Assembly: GCA_965652775.1 (NCBI GenBank)
Contig: CBFGXP010000074.1
Coordinates: 1-16,839 of the forward strand
Direction: 5' to 3'
Length of the DNA: 16,839 bases
Source: VBAS01 sp965652775
GTDB lineage: Bacteria; Bacteroidota; Bacteroidia; Chitinophagales; Chitinophagaceae
Below the pieces are notes generated by a model that saw nothing but the letters and a program-made list of their open reading frames with translations, was not told where the DNA came from and made no database searches. Position 1 is the first letter of the stretch. Every line of letters begins with the position of its first letter. Shown in pieces: positions 6,517 to 15,275 of this stretch. Both the position numbers and the translations under genes were made by a program.

Positions 6517-7617
6517 ATGCCAGATAAACAACTACCCGCAATCCTCCTGCTTGAGGATGGAACCCTTTGCCAGGGCTATGCATTTGGAGCTATTGGTACG
6601 GCCACTGGTGAGATCTGTTTTAATACCGGAATGACAGGTTACCAGGAGGTATTCACCGATCCTAGTTATTATGGGCAGGTGTTGATCATGAATTCCGTTC
6701 ATGTTGGTAATTATGGTGTAAAGGATGAGGATGTTGAATCTGATTCTGTAAAGATCCGGGGTTTGATCGGCAGAAATCTTGAGGAGACTTATTCAAGAAA
6801 GCAGGCAAAGGGTTCGCTGGATGAGTATCTGAAAAAAAATAAAATTGTTTGTATTGAAGGAGTTGACACCCGTGCATTGGTAAGCCATGTTCGGCAACAG
6901 GGGGCAATGAACTGTATCATTTCTTCTGAAGTACTTGATGTCGAAGAGTTGAAAAAAAGGCTGTCGAAAGTTCCCTCAATGAATGGGCTTGAACTGGCTT
7001 CTCATGTGAGTACTGAAAAGGAATATGAAGTGGGAGATGCGTCCTCGCAGATCAGAATTGCAGTGATGGATTATGGATGCAAGCATCATATTTTGGAATG
7101 TATGACAGAACGTGGCGCTTTTGTAAAAGTTTTTCCTGCAAAGACTCCGGCTGCTAAGTTGAAGGAATTTAATCCCGGTGGTTATTTTATTTCCAATGGC
7201 CCGGGTGACCCGGCAGCAATGGATTATGCCATTGAAAATTTAAAAGAAATATTGAAAGAAAATAAACCCACTTTCGGAATTTGTTTAGGACATCAATTGC
7301 TGGCTCTTGCTAACGGAGTAGATACATACAAGCTTCATCATGGGCATCGTGGGTTGAATCACCCGGTAAAAAATTTGCTGACGGGAAAATCTGAGATTAC
7401 CACCCAGAATCATGGTTTTGGGGTTGATCCCGAATCAATAAAAAAGGCGGAGCATATAGAGGTAACACACGTCAACCTGAATGATAAATCTATTGAAGGA
7501 ATAAGGGTAAAAGGTAAGCCAGCTTTTTCAGTGCAATATCATCCTGAAAGTACACCTGGCCCGCATGACAGCCGATACCTGTTCGACGAGTTTATTGATA
7601 TGATTAAAAAAGGTTGA
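6517..7617 (+). CDS. carA: Carbamoyl-phosphate synthase small (glutaminase) subunit
   Basis: CarA is the glutamine amidotransferase subunit that hydrolyses glutamine and channels ammonia to CarB for carbamoyl phosphate, the precursor of arginine and pyrimidines. The 366 residues fit the family. The N-terminal domain has the signature LEDGTLCQGYAFGAIGTATG and FNTGMTGYQEVFTDPSYYGQ. The class I amidotransferase domain follows from about 190, with NGPGDP (237-242), the nucleophile C256 in GICLGHQ, and the dyad H342/E344 in YHPES. All three catalytic residues are present, so the enzyme should be active. carB is not adjacent: the next gene is aroQ after 162 bases. The partner must be encoded elsewhere, as is common when car genes are split. 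Confidence 0.96.
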   Translation: MPDKQLPAILLLEDGTLCQGYAFGAIGTATGEICFNTGMTGYQEVFTDPSYYGQVLIMNSVHVGNYGVKDEDVESDSVKIRGLIGRNLEETYSRKQAKGSLDEYLKKNKIVCIEGVDTRALVSHVRQQGAMNCIISSEVLDVEELKKRLSKVPSMNGLELASHVSTEKEYEVGDASSQIRIAVMDYGCKHHILECMTERGAFVKVFPAKTPAAKLKEFNPGGYFISNGPGDPAAMDYAIENLKEILKENKPTFGICLGHQLLALANGVDTYKLHHGHRGLNHPVKNLLTGKSEITTQNHGFGVDPESIKKAEHIEVTHVNLNDKSIEGIRVKGKPAFSVQYHPESTPGPHDSRYLFDEFIDMIKKG

Positions 7618-7767
7618 TCATGTTGTGAAATTGCTGATTCCAAATCTTGCTCCAGAAATAAAACACGCTTCAACAATTGAGCAGTTCACTTTTTTGCAGT
7701 GCTTTCTTACTTAGAACAATCGGCAACGTAAAATATTCCCCTTGAGAATGCTTTTTAAATATTTGAT

Positions 7768-7775
7768 TACATTCG
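7768..7775 (+). promoter_or_regulatory. Possible -7 element just upstream of aroQ
   Basis: TACATTCG matches TAnnTTTG with one mismatch and ends only 4 bases before the aroQ ATG at 7780. A TTG at 7742-7744 is 23 bases upstream, slightly long for a -33 element. If used, transcription would start at or next to the start codon and the mRNA would be nearly leaderless. A chance match is quite possible in AT-rich DNA. Confidence 0.3.
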
Positions 7776-7779
7776 TCAA

Positions 7780-8211
7780 ATGAAGATTGCGATCATCAAC
7801 GGACCTAATTTGAACCTGCTTGGCAAAAGGGAAACCGATATTTACGGCAATAAGCCATTTGATGTTTACTTTGGCGAGTTACAGCACAAATACCCGCACA
7901 TTCATTTTTTCTATTTTCAAAGTAATGTGGAAGGTGAGTTGATCAACGAACTGCAGCGAATAGGTTTTGAATATGATGGAATCATTTTTAATCCCGGCGG
8001 TTATACCCATACATCTGTGGCAATCGGCGATGCCATAGCTGCAATTAAGACCCCTGTCATTGAAGTACATATTTCCAATGTGCATGCAAGAGAAGACTTC
8101 AGGAGAATATCGTATGTATCGGGAAAGTCAACCGGAAGCATTTTTGGATTGGGATTAAAGGGATATGAGCTTGCGTTGGAATGGTTTGTAGCAAATGAGG
8201 CAAAGGCGTAG
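7780..8211 (+). CDS. aroQ: 3-dehydroquinate dehydratase, type II
   Basis: AroQ dehydrates 3-dehydroquinate to 3-dehydroshikimate, the third step of the shikimate pathway to aromatic amino acids. The 143-residue length is typical of the small dodecameric type II enzyme, which is unrelated in fold to type I AroD. Family signatures are clear: INGPNLNLLG near the start, the catalytic arginine and tyrosine R17 and Y22 (GKRETDIYG), NPGGYTHTSVA from N71, EVHISN with the catalytic H97, and a substrate-binding arginine R108 in EDFRRISY. The flexible lid that closes over the active site corresponds to the region around residues 16-24. It sits between carA and a CoA-transferase gene with gaps of 162 and at least 73 bases, so it need not be co-transcribed with either. 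Confidence 0.96.
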   Translation: MKIAIINGPNLNLLGKRETDIYGNKPFDVYFGELQHKYPHIHFFYFQSNVEGELINELQRIGFEYDGIIFNPGGYTHTSVAIGDAIAAIKTPVIEVHISNVHAREDFRRISYVSGKSTGSIFGLGLKGYELALEWFVANEAKA

Positions 8212-8312
8212 AGCTGACGTCTTTTTATTCTAACCAATTGCTAACACTTAGTAGTATGATTTATCTCAATCGATAAAAGCACAAATGTCATTTTTTGGGG
8301 AGGATCAGCCTG

Positions 8313-8320
8313 TAGTTTTG
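8313..8320 (+). promoter_or_regulatory. -7-like element before the CoA-transferase gene
   Basis: TAGTTTTG is an exact match to TAnnTTTG. It lies inside the longer possible reading frame that starts at 8285 and 6 bases before the preferred ATG at 8327. If this is the real promoter, the longer start cannot be translated from its transcript. A TTTG at 8294-8297 is only 15 bases upstream, short for a -33 box, so the call is tentative. Confidence 0.35.
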
Positions 8321-8326
8321 CAGAAC

Positions 8327-9613
8327 ATGAAGATCCCAATCGTTTATAAAACACCTGAGGAAGCCCTTTCGGTGATTCAACCAAATAACCGTGTTTATCT
8401 GCATGGAAGTGCGCAGACGCCAACTTGTTTATTAAGAGCATTACCTTTTCACGCTCATCGGCTAAAGAATGTAGAACTGGTTTCCATTACAGTATATGGC
8501 GATTTGTATGTTGATAAACCTGAATATGCTGGTATTTTTCATTTCAATTCGCTGTTCGTTTCTGCAAGTGTTCGTAACGCAGTGCACCAGGGTTTGGCAG
8601 ATTATGTCCCGGTGTTCTTAAGTGAGATACCGGCGCTATTCAAGCAAAAAATTTTACCACTTGACGTGGCTCTAATACAGGTATCGCCACCCGATATTCA
8701 TGGCTATTGTTCAATGGGAGTTTCTGTTGATATTGCCCGTTCTGCAGTGAATACAGCGGAGCATATCATTGCATTGGTAAATCCAAATGTTCCGAGAACA
8801 CATGGAGATGGTTTGATACACAGTAGCAGGTTTGACAGCATGGTGTATTGCGACGAGCCATTATATGAAATGGATTTTAGTACTAAAGCAACGCCTGCCG
8901 ATGCTAAAATTGGACAATACGTTGCCGGGCTGATTGAAGATCGCAGTACCATACAAATGGGAATTGGTTCGATACCTGATGCCGTGTTGAAAGCACTCTC
9001 AAGTCATAAGGATCTTGGGGTACATACTGAAATGTGTTCGGATGGGATCATTGAGCTGTGTGAAAAAGATGTTATCAATAATAAATACAAACGAATTCAT
9101 CCAAACAAAGTGGTTACCGCTTTTGCGCTTGGCACGAAACGTTTATATGATTATGTAAATGACAATCCTGCTTTTCAATTCCTGGACATTGATTATGTGA
9201 ATGACCCGCATGTTATTCGCAGGAACAATAAGATGGTGGCGATCAATAGCGCTATTGAAATTGATATTACCGGGCAGGTCTGTGCAGATTCGATCGGTAC
9301 TTATCAATATTCAGGGGTAGGAGGCCAGATGGATTTTATACGTGGTTCATCATTGAGTGAAGGAGGGAAACCCATCATAGCATTACCATCACGTACTGCA
9401 AAAGGAACCCCAAGAATTGTATCCACATTAAAACCCGGAGCAGGGGTAGTAACAACGCGGGCACATGTGCATTACGTAGTTACTGAATATGGAGCAGCGT
9501 ATTTGTTTGGCAAAAATTTACGTCAAAGGGCGAAAGCCCTCATAAATATCGCTCATCCGGATGATCGTGAAGCATTGGAAAGATCCTGCCATGAACGGTT
9601 TAAAATATTTTAA
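8327..9613 (+). CDS. Acetyl-CoA hydrolase/CoA-transferase family protein
   Basis: The protein belongs to the family of acetyl-CoA hydrolases and acyl-CoA:carboxylate CoA-transferases that includes 4-hydroxybutyrate and succinyl-CoA:acetate CoA-transferases. From the ATG at 8327 it has 428 residues, normal for the family. Visible signatures are QMGIGSIPDAV from 210, GVHTEMCSDG with the presumed catalytic glutamate E235 that forms the glutamyl-CoA intermediate, GVGGQMDFIRGS at 330-341, and the C-terminal VTEYGAAYLFGKNLRQRAKALINIAHP split over 385-411. An in-frame ATG at 8285 would add 14 residues (MSFFGEDQPVVLQN). I favour 8327 because MKIPIVYKTPEEAL matches where homologues begin and a promoter-like box lies between the two ATGs. 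The acyl donor and acceptor cannot be told from sequence. It may exchange acetate or succinate CoA in central metabolism. Confidence 0.88.
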   Translation: MKIPIVYKTPEEALSVIQPNNRVYLHGSAQTPTCLLRALPFHAHRLKNVELVSITVYGDLYVDKPEYAGIFHFNSLFVSASVRNAVHQGLADYVPVFLSEIPALFKQKILPLDVALIQVSPPDIHGYCSMGVSVDIARSAVNTAEHIIALVNPNVPRTHGDGLIHSSRFDSMVYCDEPLYEMDFSTKATPADAKIGQYVAGLIEDRSTIQMGIGSIPDAVLKALSSHKDLGVHTEMCSDGIIELCEKDVINNKYKRIHPNKVVTAFALGTKRLYDYVNDNPAFQFLDIDYVNDPHVIRRNNKMVAINSAIEIDITGQVCADSIGTYQYSGVGGQMDFIRGSSLSEGGKPIIALPSRTAKGTPRIVSTLKPGAGVVTTRAHVHYVVTEYGAAYLFGKNLRQRAKALINIAHPDDREALERSCHERFKIF

Positions 9614-9634
9614 AAACCAATCATATTAGTTCAT

Positions 9635-9668
9635 AAAAAAACCGCTTCAAAAATGAAGCGGTTTTTTT
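9635..9668. terminator. Bidirectional rho-independent terminator
   Basis: Arms 9635-9649 and 9654-9668 are perfect 15-bp complements around an AAAA loop. The GC core is ACCGCTTCA paired with TGAAGCGGT, flanked by a run of seven As on the left and seven Ts on the right. It therefore ends transcripts in both directions and lies between the convergent CoA-transferase gene (ends 9613) and susD (ends 9691). Confidence 0.9.
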
Positions 9669-9690
9669 ATTATTTCAGTTCTATTTATCG

Positions 9691-11229
9691 TTAATCTACA
9701 TCCCAAAACAGCCTTGTAGCAAAGACATCTATGTTACCTTGTGCTGTTACATTTTCGCCATTTGACGCTAACTCAGCCTGGGGATAAAACAGTCTTAAAG
9801 GTCGTGGTGCATTTGCTGCAGTAGAAGCTGACGGAGGGGTAACCGGGAAATTGGTTCTGCGATATTCACTCCATGCTTCTAATCCGTTGTAGTTTACAAG
9901 TGCAATCCATTTTTGCATCCAGATAGCTTTTAGTTTATCAGGAGACGCTGTCCAATCTGCAAGATCAAAACCACTTGTAAGCAAAGTTGTAGCTGCAGCA
10001 GCCCCGTAAGCGGCAGTAGTTCCGGTAATACGGAATGATTCTTTTACACCCTGCTCATAATAGGATTGTGCTGTACCAGTCAGGTTCACTCCGGCCCCAT
10101 AACGCTGTTTTGCCTCTGCAAGTAGGAATTGAGATTCTGCATTTGTCATCAATATCATTGGTCTGGCAAATTCACCTTTTTTAATTTGTGAAGGCCCGAT
10201 ATAAGATGTGTTTTGAGACAAATAACCGGAAGAAATTCCGAAAGGTACACCCACATAGTTAGAAATTATTTCAGGGTTTACACCTTCGCCGCCTTTTGGA
10301 TAAGCGATACGTTTCATCCTGAAAGTATCATTAGTTGCTATCAACGAATTAAATAAAAATGTAGTAGGACGAGGATAGCGGGCCAGGGCCTGTGCGCCGC
10401 CAGCAGCATTGTATCCCCATGTCTCATAAAACGGATTCAATTTGCCCGTACTTGCAACATAACCGGGGTTAACTGTTACATCTAAGCCGTTTGGCAAGAA
10501 TCCTTCAGTAGTTGCAGCAGCTTTATTGATCTCGGCAATAATGTATGCATCACGGCCAGGTATCCGGCTCTGACGAATCAAAATTCTAAGTTTTAAACTA
10601 TTTGCGAACTGAATCCATTTAGTACTGGCAGAAGACGCACCACCACTACCAAATACTATATCAGATCCTACATAAGCTGATGTAAGAGGATTAGCCTTTA
10701 GGATTGTAATGGCTGTATCAAGAACTTTTATGAGATCTTCATAGATAGCTTTTTGATCGTCAAATTTTGGAGCAAGTGATGCTGTTCCTTTTAACGCATC
10801 TGAATAGGGAACATTTCCATAAAGATCGACCATCATTTGAAATACATAAGCTTTTAAAACTCTTGCTGCACCGCCAAAATATGCCCGGGCTGGATCACCT
10901 GCAGCACCGTCAATTGCATATTGTAGATCTTTCAATATATCATAATAGCCAGAATAGTAATCAAAATTTGTGTTATTAAACTGGTAAGCAAAAATGGTAT
11001 TGCTGATGATATATGTGCTGGATTGAGTCCACTGGCCTGACCAATATTCGCCAAGTTCATTAGGCCCTAGCGTTGCAGCTATACGGTTGGCACCCGCCGC
11101 AAATGTAAAGTCAGGAGTCGAACTCGGCAGTGCATTTGGATTAGTATTTACGTCCAACCAGTCTTTTTGACAACTGACCAGTGTAAATAATAAGCACGCC
11201 GGAATAAAAATGATATTTCTAAGTTTCAT
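9691..11229 (-). CDS. SusD/RagB-like outer-membrane lipoprotein
   Basis: This 512-residue protein is the surface substrate-binding partner of the SusC transporter encoded immediately upstream. The N-terminus is a lipoprotein signal peptide with lipobox LVSC; the lipidated cysteine is C20. WLDVNTNPN follows directly, as is typical of SusD-family mature ends. VDLYGNVPYSDAL at 134-146 and WIALVNYNGLEAWSEYRRT near 441-459 are characteristic conserved stretches and suggest the SusD_like-2 subgroup. The alpha-helical core is expected to carry TPR-like repeats and to act as a lid on the SusC barrel. It starts 20 bases after the susC stop, so the two are co-transcribed and should form one complex. 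The ligand is not predictable: no glycosidase, peptidase or sulfatase gene lies beside the pair. Confidence 0.93.
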   Translation of the reverse strand: MKLRNIIFIPACLLFTLVSCQKDWLDVNTNPNALPSSTPDFTFAAGANRIAATLGPNELGEYWSGQWTQSSTYIISNTIFAYQFNNTNFDYYSGYYDILKDLQYAIDGAAGDPARAYFGGAARVLKAYVFQMMVDLYGNVPYSDALKGTASLAPKFDDQKAIYEDLIKVLDTAITILKANPLTSAYVGSDIVFGSGGASSASTKWIQFANSLKLRILIRQSRIPGRDAYIIAEINKAAATTEGFLPNGLDVTVNPGYVASTGKLNPFYETWGYNAAGGAQALARYPRPTTFLFNSLIATNDTFRMKRIAYPKGGEGVNPEIISNYVGVPFGISSGYLSQNTSYIGPSQIKKGEFARPMILMTNAESQFLLAEAKQRYGAGVNLTGTAQSYYEQGVKESFRITGTTAAYGAAAATTLLTSGFDLADWTASPDKLKAIWMQKWIALVNYNGLEAWSEYRRTNFPVTPPSASTAANAPRPLRLFYPQAELASNGENVTAQGNIDVFATRLFWDVD

Positions 11230-11249
11230 ATTTAAATTTTTTGTAATTA

Positions 11250-14200
11250 TTATTTAAATGTCAGGTTTAAATTAACCCCTAATTGTCTTACTGGCGGTGT
11301 TTGGTCTGTATTGTTAATACCAATACCATTACCGGTAGTAAAGCTAAATTCAGGATCTGCGTACATATTTGCTTTGTCGATAATAGTAACAAGGTTACGA
11401 CCGTAGATTGCCAGGGTCACACCTGAAAATACTTTTGTTTTTGAAACCATTTTATCTGAAAAACTGTAAGAAAGATTTATATCTCTCATTTTGATAAACC
11501 AGGCAGGAGCTGTAAAGTTCTCAGAGATCAAACGATAAACGTCAGCATACAAAGCATACTCAGCTTCCCTTGTCATTACTGAAGTATTTTGGACATATTT
11601 TCCTGAAGCCGCGTCAAGATAAGCGGAATTAGGGAAGATATGAGGTGCTCTGTTTTCTGTCCATTTACCTGAACCGGTAAATGTCATTTGCCTTCCAAGA
11701 TCACTGAACATAACGTTTCCACCTCTGTATTCCCAATTAGTTGCTAACGTAAATCCGGCATAGCTAACAGTAGTACCAGCACCTAACATATATTTAGGAG
11801 TAACACGACCCATATCTTTGAGAGGTCCTGTAGTAAGTGGATAACCTGTTGTCGGGCTAACCACGATGCGTCCTAACGAATCACGAACATAAGATGTAGA
11901 CTTTAATATTGGATAAACAAGGTCCTGCCTTACAAAAGTACCTGCATAACTATAACCACTCACAAAAAACTCTGTCACACCAGGATACAATTTGATAACC
12001 TTATTCTCATTGATCGACCCACGAACAACAAGATCCCAGCTCAACTTAGCTTTTTTCAACAATTGAATTTTTACATCGGCTTCATAGCCCCAGTTTTTTG
12101 TTTCCCCAACATTCAATACAAGGTTGGAAAATCCGGTAGAAGTTGGGATACCAACTGTCAATACCTGTCCTTCACTTCTCTGAGTGTAATAAGAGAAATC
12201 AATATTCAACTTATTCTTGAGGAGTTGAAATTCACCGCCAAACTCAAGTGTTCTTACGAATTCAGGTTGCAAGTCAGCATCAGGAAGCGTATTTCCAACA
12301 CTGATACCAACCACATTACCATATGGGAAGCCACCTGCATTACTAAAAACAGGATCCAATCCATAAAGCGCAATATTATCATTACCATTTTTATTATAGC
12401 CTGCCCTCAGCTTGGCATAACCTAAGATATCATTCTTTAAGACCGGGATCAATTCAGTAATAACTGCAGCTACATCCGCACCTGCATAGGTATATGCATA
12501 CTGCGAATAAGGTCTTGTTTCTTTATAAAATCTTGAAGACGCATCATGTCTTACGGTACCATGAACAAATAACATATCTCTCCATCCAACCTGCGCATCG
12601 GCATAGTAACCGTATTTCCTTTCTTCAGTATTTGCTTCACCACCACCTAACTCACCACGACGATTACTCACATTATAAACATCTGGCACCACGATAGAAC
12701 TTGAGCTAACGTTGACGGCCTTTGTTTTACGGTTATACCCGTTAACACCAAGAATACCTTTTACATTAAAGTCGTTAAAATTCTGGTTTATCAGGAATTG
12801 AAATTCGTTATTAAGTAAATTTTCGGTGTTCGATGCGTCACCGACAGCTCCCTGCAGATCGGTCAAAGCTCTTGTGATCCCTGCGCCGTCACCCTGATCC
12901 CATGGAGCAGGAACGACTGCCCCGCTTTTTGCCCAGGTGCTATGAAAGAACTGTCCTACTGTACTTTTTACAGTACGTGTATTATTCATAGCAGAGAACT
13001 TGTTGAACACGCTTAACCATGAAGTAATTTTATAGGTCAGCTCAAGTGAACCATTGAAGTTTGCATCCTGGTACCTGGTTCTGTCATTGTCGAGACGGAA
13101 ATATGGATTAGTATAGTAGTCGTTATAATATGCATTGGGATGTGCAAATTTATTAGTACGCCAATCCCGGTATTGATTGAGCGGAATATGTGCAGCCTGG
13201 TTGATGCTTTCGTTATAGAAATTGAACGTTGTACGGTTATACCTTGCCTGAACATAATTTGCCATGAAGCCTATTTTCAGATTACCATATTCCTGCGAAG
13301 CAGAAAAGCGGGCGCCTGTTCTGTTTGCTTTATCGCCATGAACAATACCTTCTGTTGCATTGTTCTCAGCAGAAAAAAAGAAAGTAGAATTGTCGTTGCC
13401 GCCAGAGAATGAAACCTGGTTATTCAAGGTGTACCCTGTATTCCAGATATCTTCCCTGATTCCAGGGATAGCCGCATAAGGCAGCATATTTACGCTACCA
13501 TCTTCCAGCGTTCTTCCCGCAGGACGGAGCGAACCATCATAAGCATCACCAAACTGCTGGTTCTCATAAGAACGCCAGTTGTCTTTCATCCTGTCGAGGT
13601 AATTTGGTTTGTAGCCCGCTGCACCATAACTAGTGGCATAATGTGAACCACTACCATAGGTGTCCTGGAATTCAGCCATGATGTTGATCTTCTCAGTATT
13701 GTAGGAGGCGCTGTATGAAACCCTCATCTTTCCTTTTTGTCCTCTCTTTGTCGTAATGATGAGGGCGCCATTAATACCTTGTGATCCATATAAGGTTGCT
13801 GCCTGACCACCTTTCAAAATAGTGACGCTTTCGACATCATTTGGATTTAAAAGATTAAACATAGTAGATGAGCCCGGAGGCTGCGGTAATCCATCAATAA
13901 CGATCAATGCATCGTTGTTACCCGACATTGAACGATAACCACGCAGGTTGATTTTTACAGCCGGATCAACTGAATTGTTCGCATTAATGATCACTAAACC
14001 TGAAACCTTACCTGAAAGACCCGCAGCTATTGTAGGAGTTCTTCCCGTAGTAAGTTCAGCGTTTGAAACTTTTGCCAGTGAATAGCCGAGTTCCTTTGGA
14101 CGGCGGCGAATACCCTGGGCTGTAACAACAACTTCACTTAAGGTTCTGTTTTCTTCAACCAGCGCAACAACTAAGTTGTCAGTAGCATCCACCTCAACTT

Positions 14201-14432
14201 CTTTATAGCCTGAAGCGGATACAAGCAATTTAGTACCAGGGGTTACACTCAAAGTAAAGCTGCCATCGTTGTCAGCAATAGCGCCGGCCTTCGAACCTTT
14301 TATTTTAATTGAAGCATTAGGAATTGTGATTCCCTTTTCGTCTGTGACTCTACCGCTAATGGTAGTCTTTTGTGCAATCAAACCTGTTAATAAAAATAAC
14401 AGGCTCGGTACGAGGAGTACAAGCTTTCTCAT
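11250..14432 (-). CDS. SusC/RagA-family TonB-dependent outer-membrane transporter
   Basis: This 1060-residue protein is the import channel that uses TonB-ExbBD energy to take up the nutrient bound by the SusD-like partner. Order of parts: signal peptide with likely cleavage after LIA at residue 20; a carboxypeptidase-D-like beta-sandwich domain at about 22-95 (TISGRVTDEKG... DGSFTLSV...); a probable TonB-box region LSEVVVTAQG at 98-107; the plug at about 110-235, including INLRGYRSMSGNNDALIVIDG and ILKGGQAATLYGSQGINGAL; then a 22-strand beta barrel ending in LGVNLNLTFK. There is no N-terminal secretin/TonB (STN) signalling domain, so direct control of an anti-sigma factor is unlikely. The length is typical of SusC and the frame is intact. 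Substrate unknown. Confidence 0.96.
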   Translation of the reverse strand: MRKLVLLVPSLLFLLTGLIAQKTTISGRVTDEKGITIPNASIKIKGSKAGAIADNDGSFTLSVTPGTKLLVSASGYKEVEVDATDNLVVALVEENRTLSEVVVTAQGIRRRPKELGYSLAKVSNAELTTGRTPTIAAGLSGKVSGLVIINANNSVDPAVKINLRGYRSMSGNNDALIVIDGLPQPPGSSTMFNLLNPNDVESVTILKGGQAATLYGSQGINGALIITTKRGQKGKMRVSYSASYNTEKINIMAEFQDTYGSGSHYATSYGAAGYKPNYLDRMKDNWRSYENQQFGDAYDGSLRPAGRTLEDGSVNMLPYAAIPGIREDIWNTGYTLNNQVSFSGGNDNSTFFFSAENNATEGIVHGDKANRTGARFSASQEYGNLKIGFMANYVQARYNRTTFNFYNESINQAAHIPLNQYRDWRTNKFAHPNAYYNDYYTNPYFRLDNDRTRYQDANFNGSLELTYKITSWLSVFNKFSAMNNTRTVKSTVGQFFHSTWAKSGAVVPAPWDQGDGAGITRALTDLQGAVGDASNTENLLNNEFQFLINQNFNDFNVKGILGVNGYNRKTKAVNVSSSSIVVPDVYNVSNRRGELGGGEANTEERKYGYYADAQVGWRDMLFVHGTVRHDASSRFYKETRPYSQYAYTYAGADVAAVITELIPVLKNDILGYAKLRAGYNKNGNDNIALYGLDPVFSNAGGFPYGNVVGISVGNTLPDADLQPEFVRTLEFGGEFQLLKNKLNIDFSYYTQRSEGQVLTVGIPTSTGFSNLVLNVGETKNWGYEADVKIQLLKKAKLSWDLVVRGSINENKVIKLYPGVTEFFVSGYSYAGTFVRQDLVYPILKSTSYVRDSLGRIVVSPTTGYPLTTGPLKDMGRVTPKYMLGAGTTVSYAGFTLATNWEYRGGNVMFSDLGRQMTFTGSGKWTENRAPHIFPNSAYLDAASGKYVQNTSVMTREAEYALYADVYRLISENFTAPAWFIKMRDINLSYSFSDKMVSKTKVFSGVTLAIYGRNLVTIIDKANMYADPEFSFTTGNGIGINNTDQTPPVRQLGVNLNLTFK

Positions 14433-14457
14433 ATTTTAATTTTGGGGGTTAAGGCCG

Positions 14458-14491
14458 CCAAGTTAGGGAAACTTGCACTTCCATTAACAAA
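14458..14491 (-). promoter_or_regulatory. Candidate susC promoter
   Basis: On the minus strand TTTG (14491-14488) and TAACTTGG (14465-14458) are spaced by 22 bases, resembling the Bacteroidota -33 and -7 elements with one mismatch in the latter. The predicted start near 14452 would give a leader of about 20 bases before the ATG at 14432. The -33 side overlaps a small palindrome (14483-14499) that could be a regulator site. Confidence 0.3.
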
Positions 14492-14577
14492 AGGTTAATT
14501 TTTTTTTTAATTCTTAAGCTTAATTAATTTTTAAACTAAAAAGTTACATTGAGGCAGCAAAAAGCCGCAAAGAATAG

Positions 14578-14599
14578 TCCCGATACGAACTTGTCGGAA
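14578..14599. repeat. Imperfect TCCCGATA-type inverted repeat
   Basis: TCCCGATA (14578-14585) and TGTCGGAA (14592-14599) pair at 7 of 8 positions if one T-G wobble is allowed, around a 6-base loop. I recall TCCCGATA/TATCGGGA palindromes as common intergenic repeats in Bacteroidota, so this may be a decayed copy. Weak on its own. Confidence 0.3.
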
Positions 14600-14912
14600 T
14601 ATGGAAATGGTATAAGTTGATTTAGAACTTCTTTTGTAAGGACATTGGTGAAATTCGAAGTTGTAAGGATAATTTTATTCCACAAATACATTCACCCTGT
14701 TGATAATAAAAACAAGTTTAGAACATTTAGCCTGCAATCTCTTTTTTGTGGGTAAAATCCCGTCACAAATAATATTGCCATAAGTTTTTCACTTCATTAC
14801 CCATCATTCACACCTGACATTTAACATTCCCTAATAAAACTTTTGCCTGTCGTTTGCAATCTGTATAAATGAATATGATCAATAATGTCGTAAAAAATAA
14901 AATCTAAGAAAG

Positions 14913-15275
14913 ATGAAGAAGATTTTTACCTTATCAATACTCACCGTTGGCCTGCTTGTATTTTTTACCGGTTGTGTCAAAGATCGCGGTTACGTAGATG
15001 AAAGTTACTGGCTCAACCAGGAAAGAGGCCAGGTAGTATATAGTGATCCTTATTGCGATTATTATTTAGTGGAAACTGATTATGGCTATACAGTTCTGCG
15101 TGCATTTAATGGTTATCGCCCGCATGAAGGAACAATTGTATATGGCAATTTCAGTAGTTATGGACTGAGGGATTATTATAACCGTTCAAACGGATTAGTA
15201 TTTAACGCTGAAGTAGAAGAATATTGGCTGACCTATTATGACGCACAATCAGCTATTGAATATTACTGTTATTAA
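14913..15275 (+). CDS. Small tyrosine-rich lipoprotein of unknown function
   Basis: The 120-residue product starts MKKIFTLSILTVGLLVFFTGC, a lipoprotein signal peptide with lipobox FTGC and lipidated C21, so the mature 100-residue protein is anchored to a membrane. The mature part has 19 tyrosines, about one residue in five, and many aromatic-hydrophobic alternations (YLVETDYGYTVL, GTIVYGNF, EEYWLTYYD) that suggest a compact beta-rich domain. Besides the lipid anchor there are two cysteines, C48 and C119, which could form a disulfide in the envelope. The gene ends in EYYCY and is followed 17 bases later by a strong terminator. An agaaag just upstream of the ATG may assist initiation. I know no named family and assign no function. 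It is divergent from susC but nothing ties it to that pair. Confidence 0.85.
   Translation: MKKIFTLSILTVGLLVFFTGCVKDRGYVDESYWLNQERGQVVYSDPYCDYYLVETDYGYTVLRAFNGYRPHEGTIVYGNFSSYGLRDYYNRSNGLVFNAEVEEYWLTYYDAQSAIEYYCY

Larger units (their letters stand above)
14433..14912. other. 480-bp gene-free region between divergent susC and a lipoprotein gene
   Basis: No convincing coding sequence is present. It should hold promoters in both directions. For susC (minus strand) I see TAACTTGG at 14465-14458, one mismatch from TAnnTTTG, with TTTG at 14491-14488, 22 bases upstream. An AT-only stretch (14495-14545) could act as an upstream activating element. A 6-bp palindrome, ATTAAC-N5-GTTAAT, spans 14483-14499. 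An imperfect inverted repeat, TCCCGATA with TGTCGGAA, lies at 14578-14599. For the lipoprotein gene (plus strand) I find no consensus -7 box. The rest is AT-rich without visible structure. Confidence 0.5.

Noticed and set aside
6307..6531. A 74-codon minus-strand frame between the helical-repeat gene and carA
   Set aside because: It overlaps both coding ends and the carA promoter region, and it has no recognisable features.
14483..14510. AT-rich palindrome plus T run as a terminator
   Set aside because: The stem is only 6 bp and nearly all A-T, and no plus-strand gene lies upstream for it to terminate.
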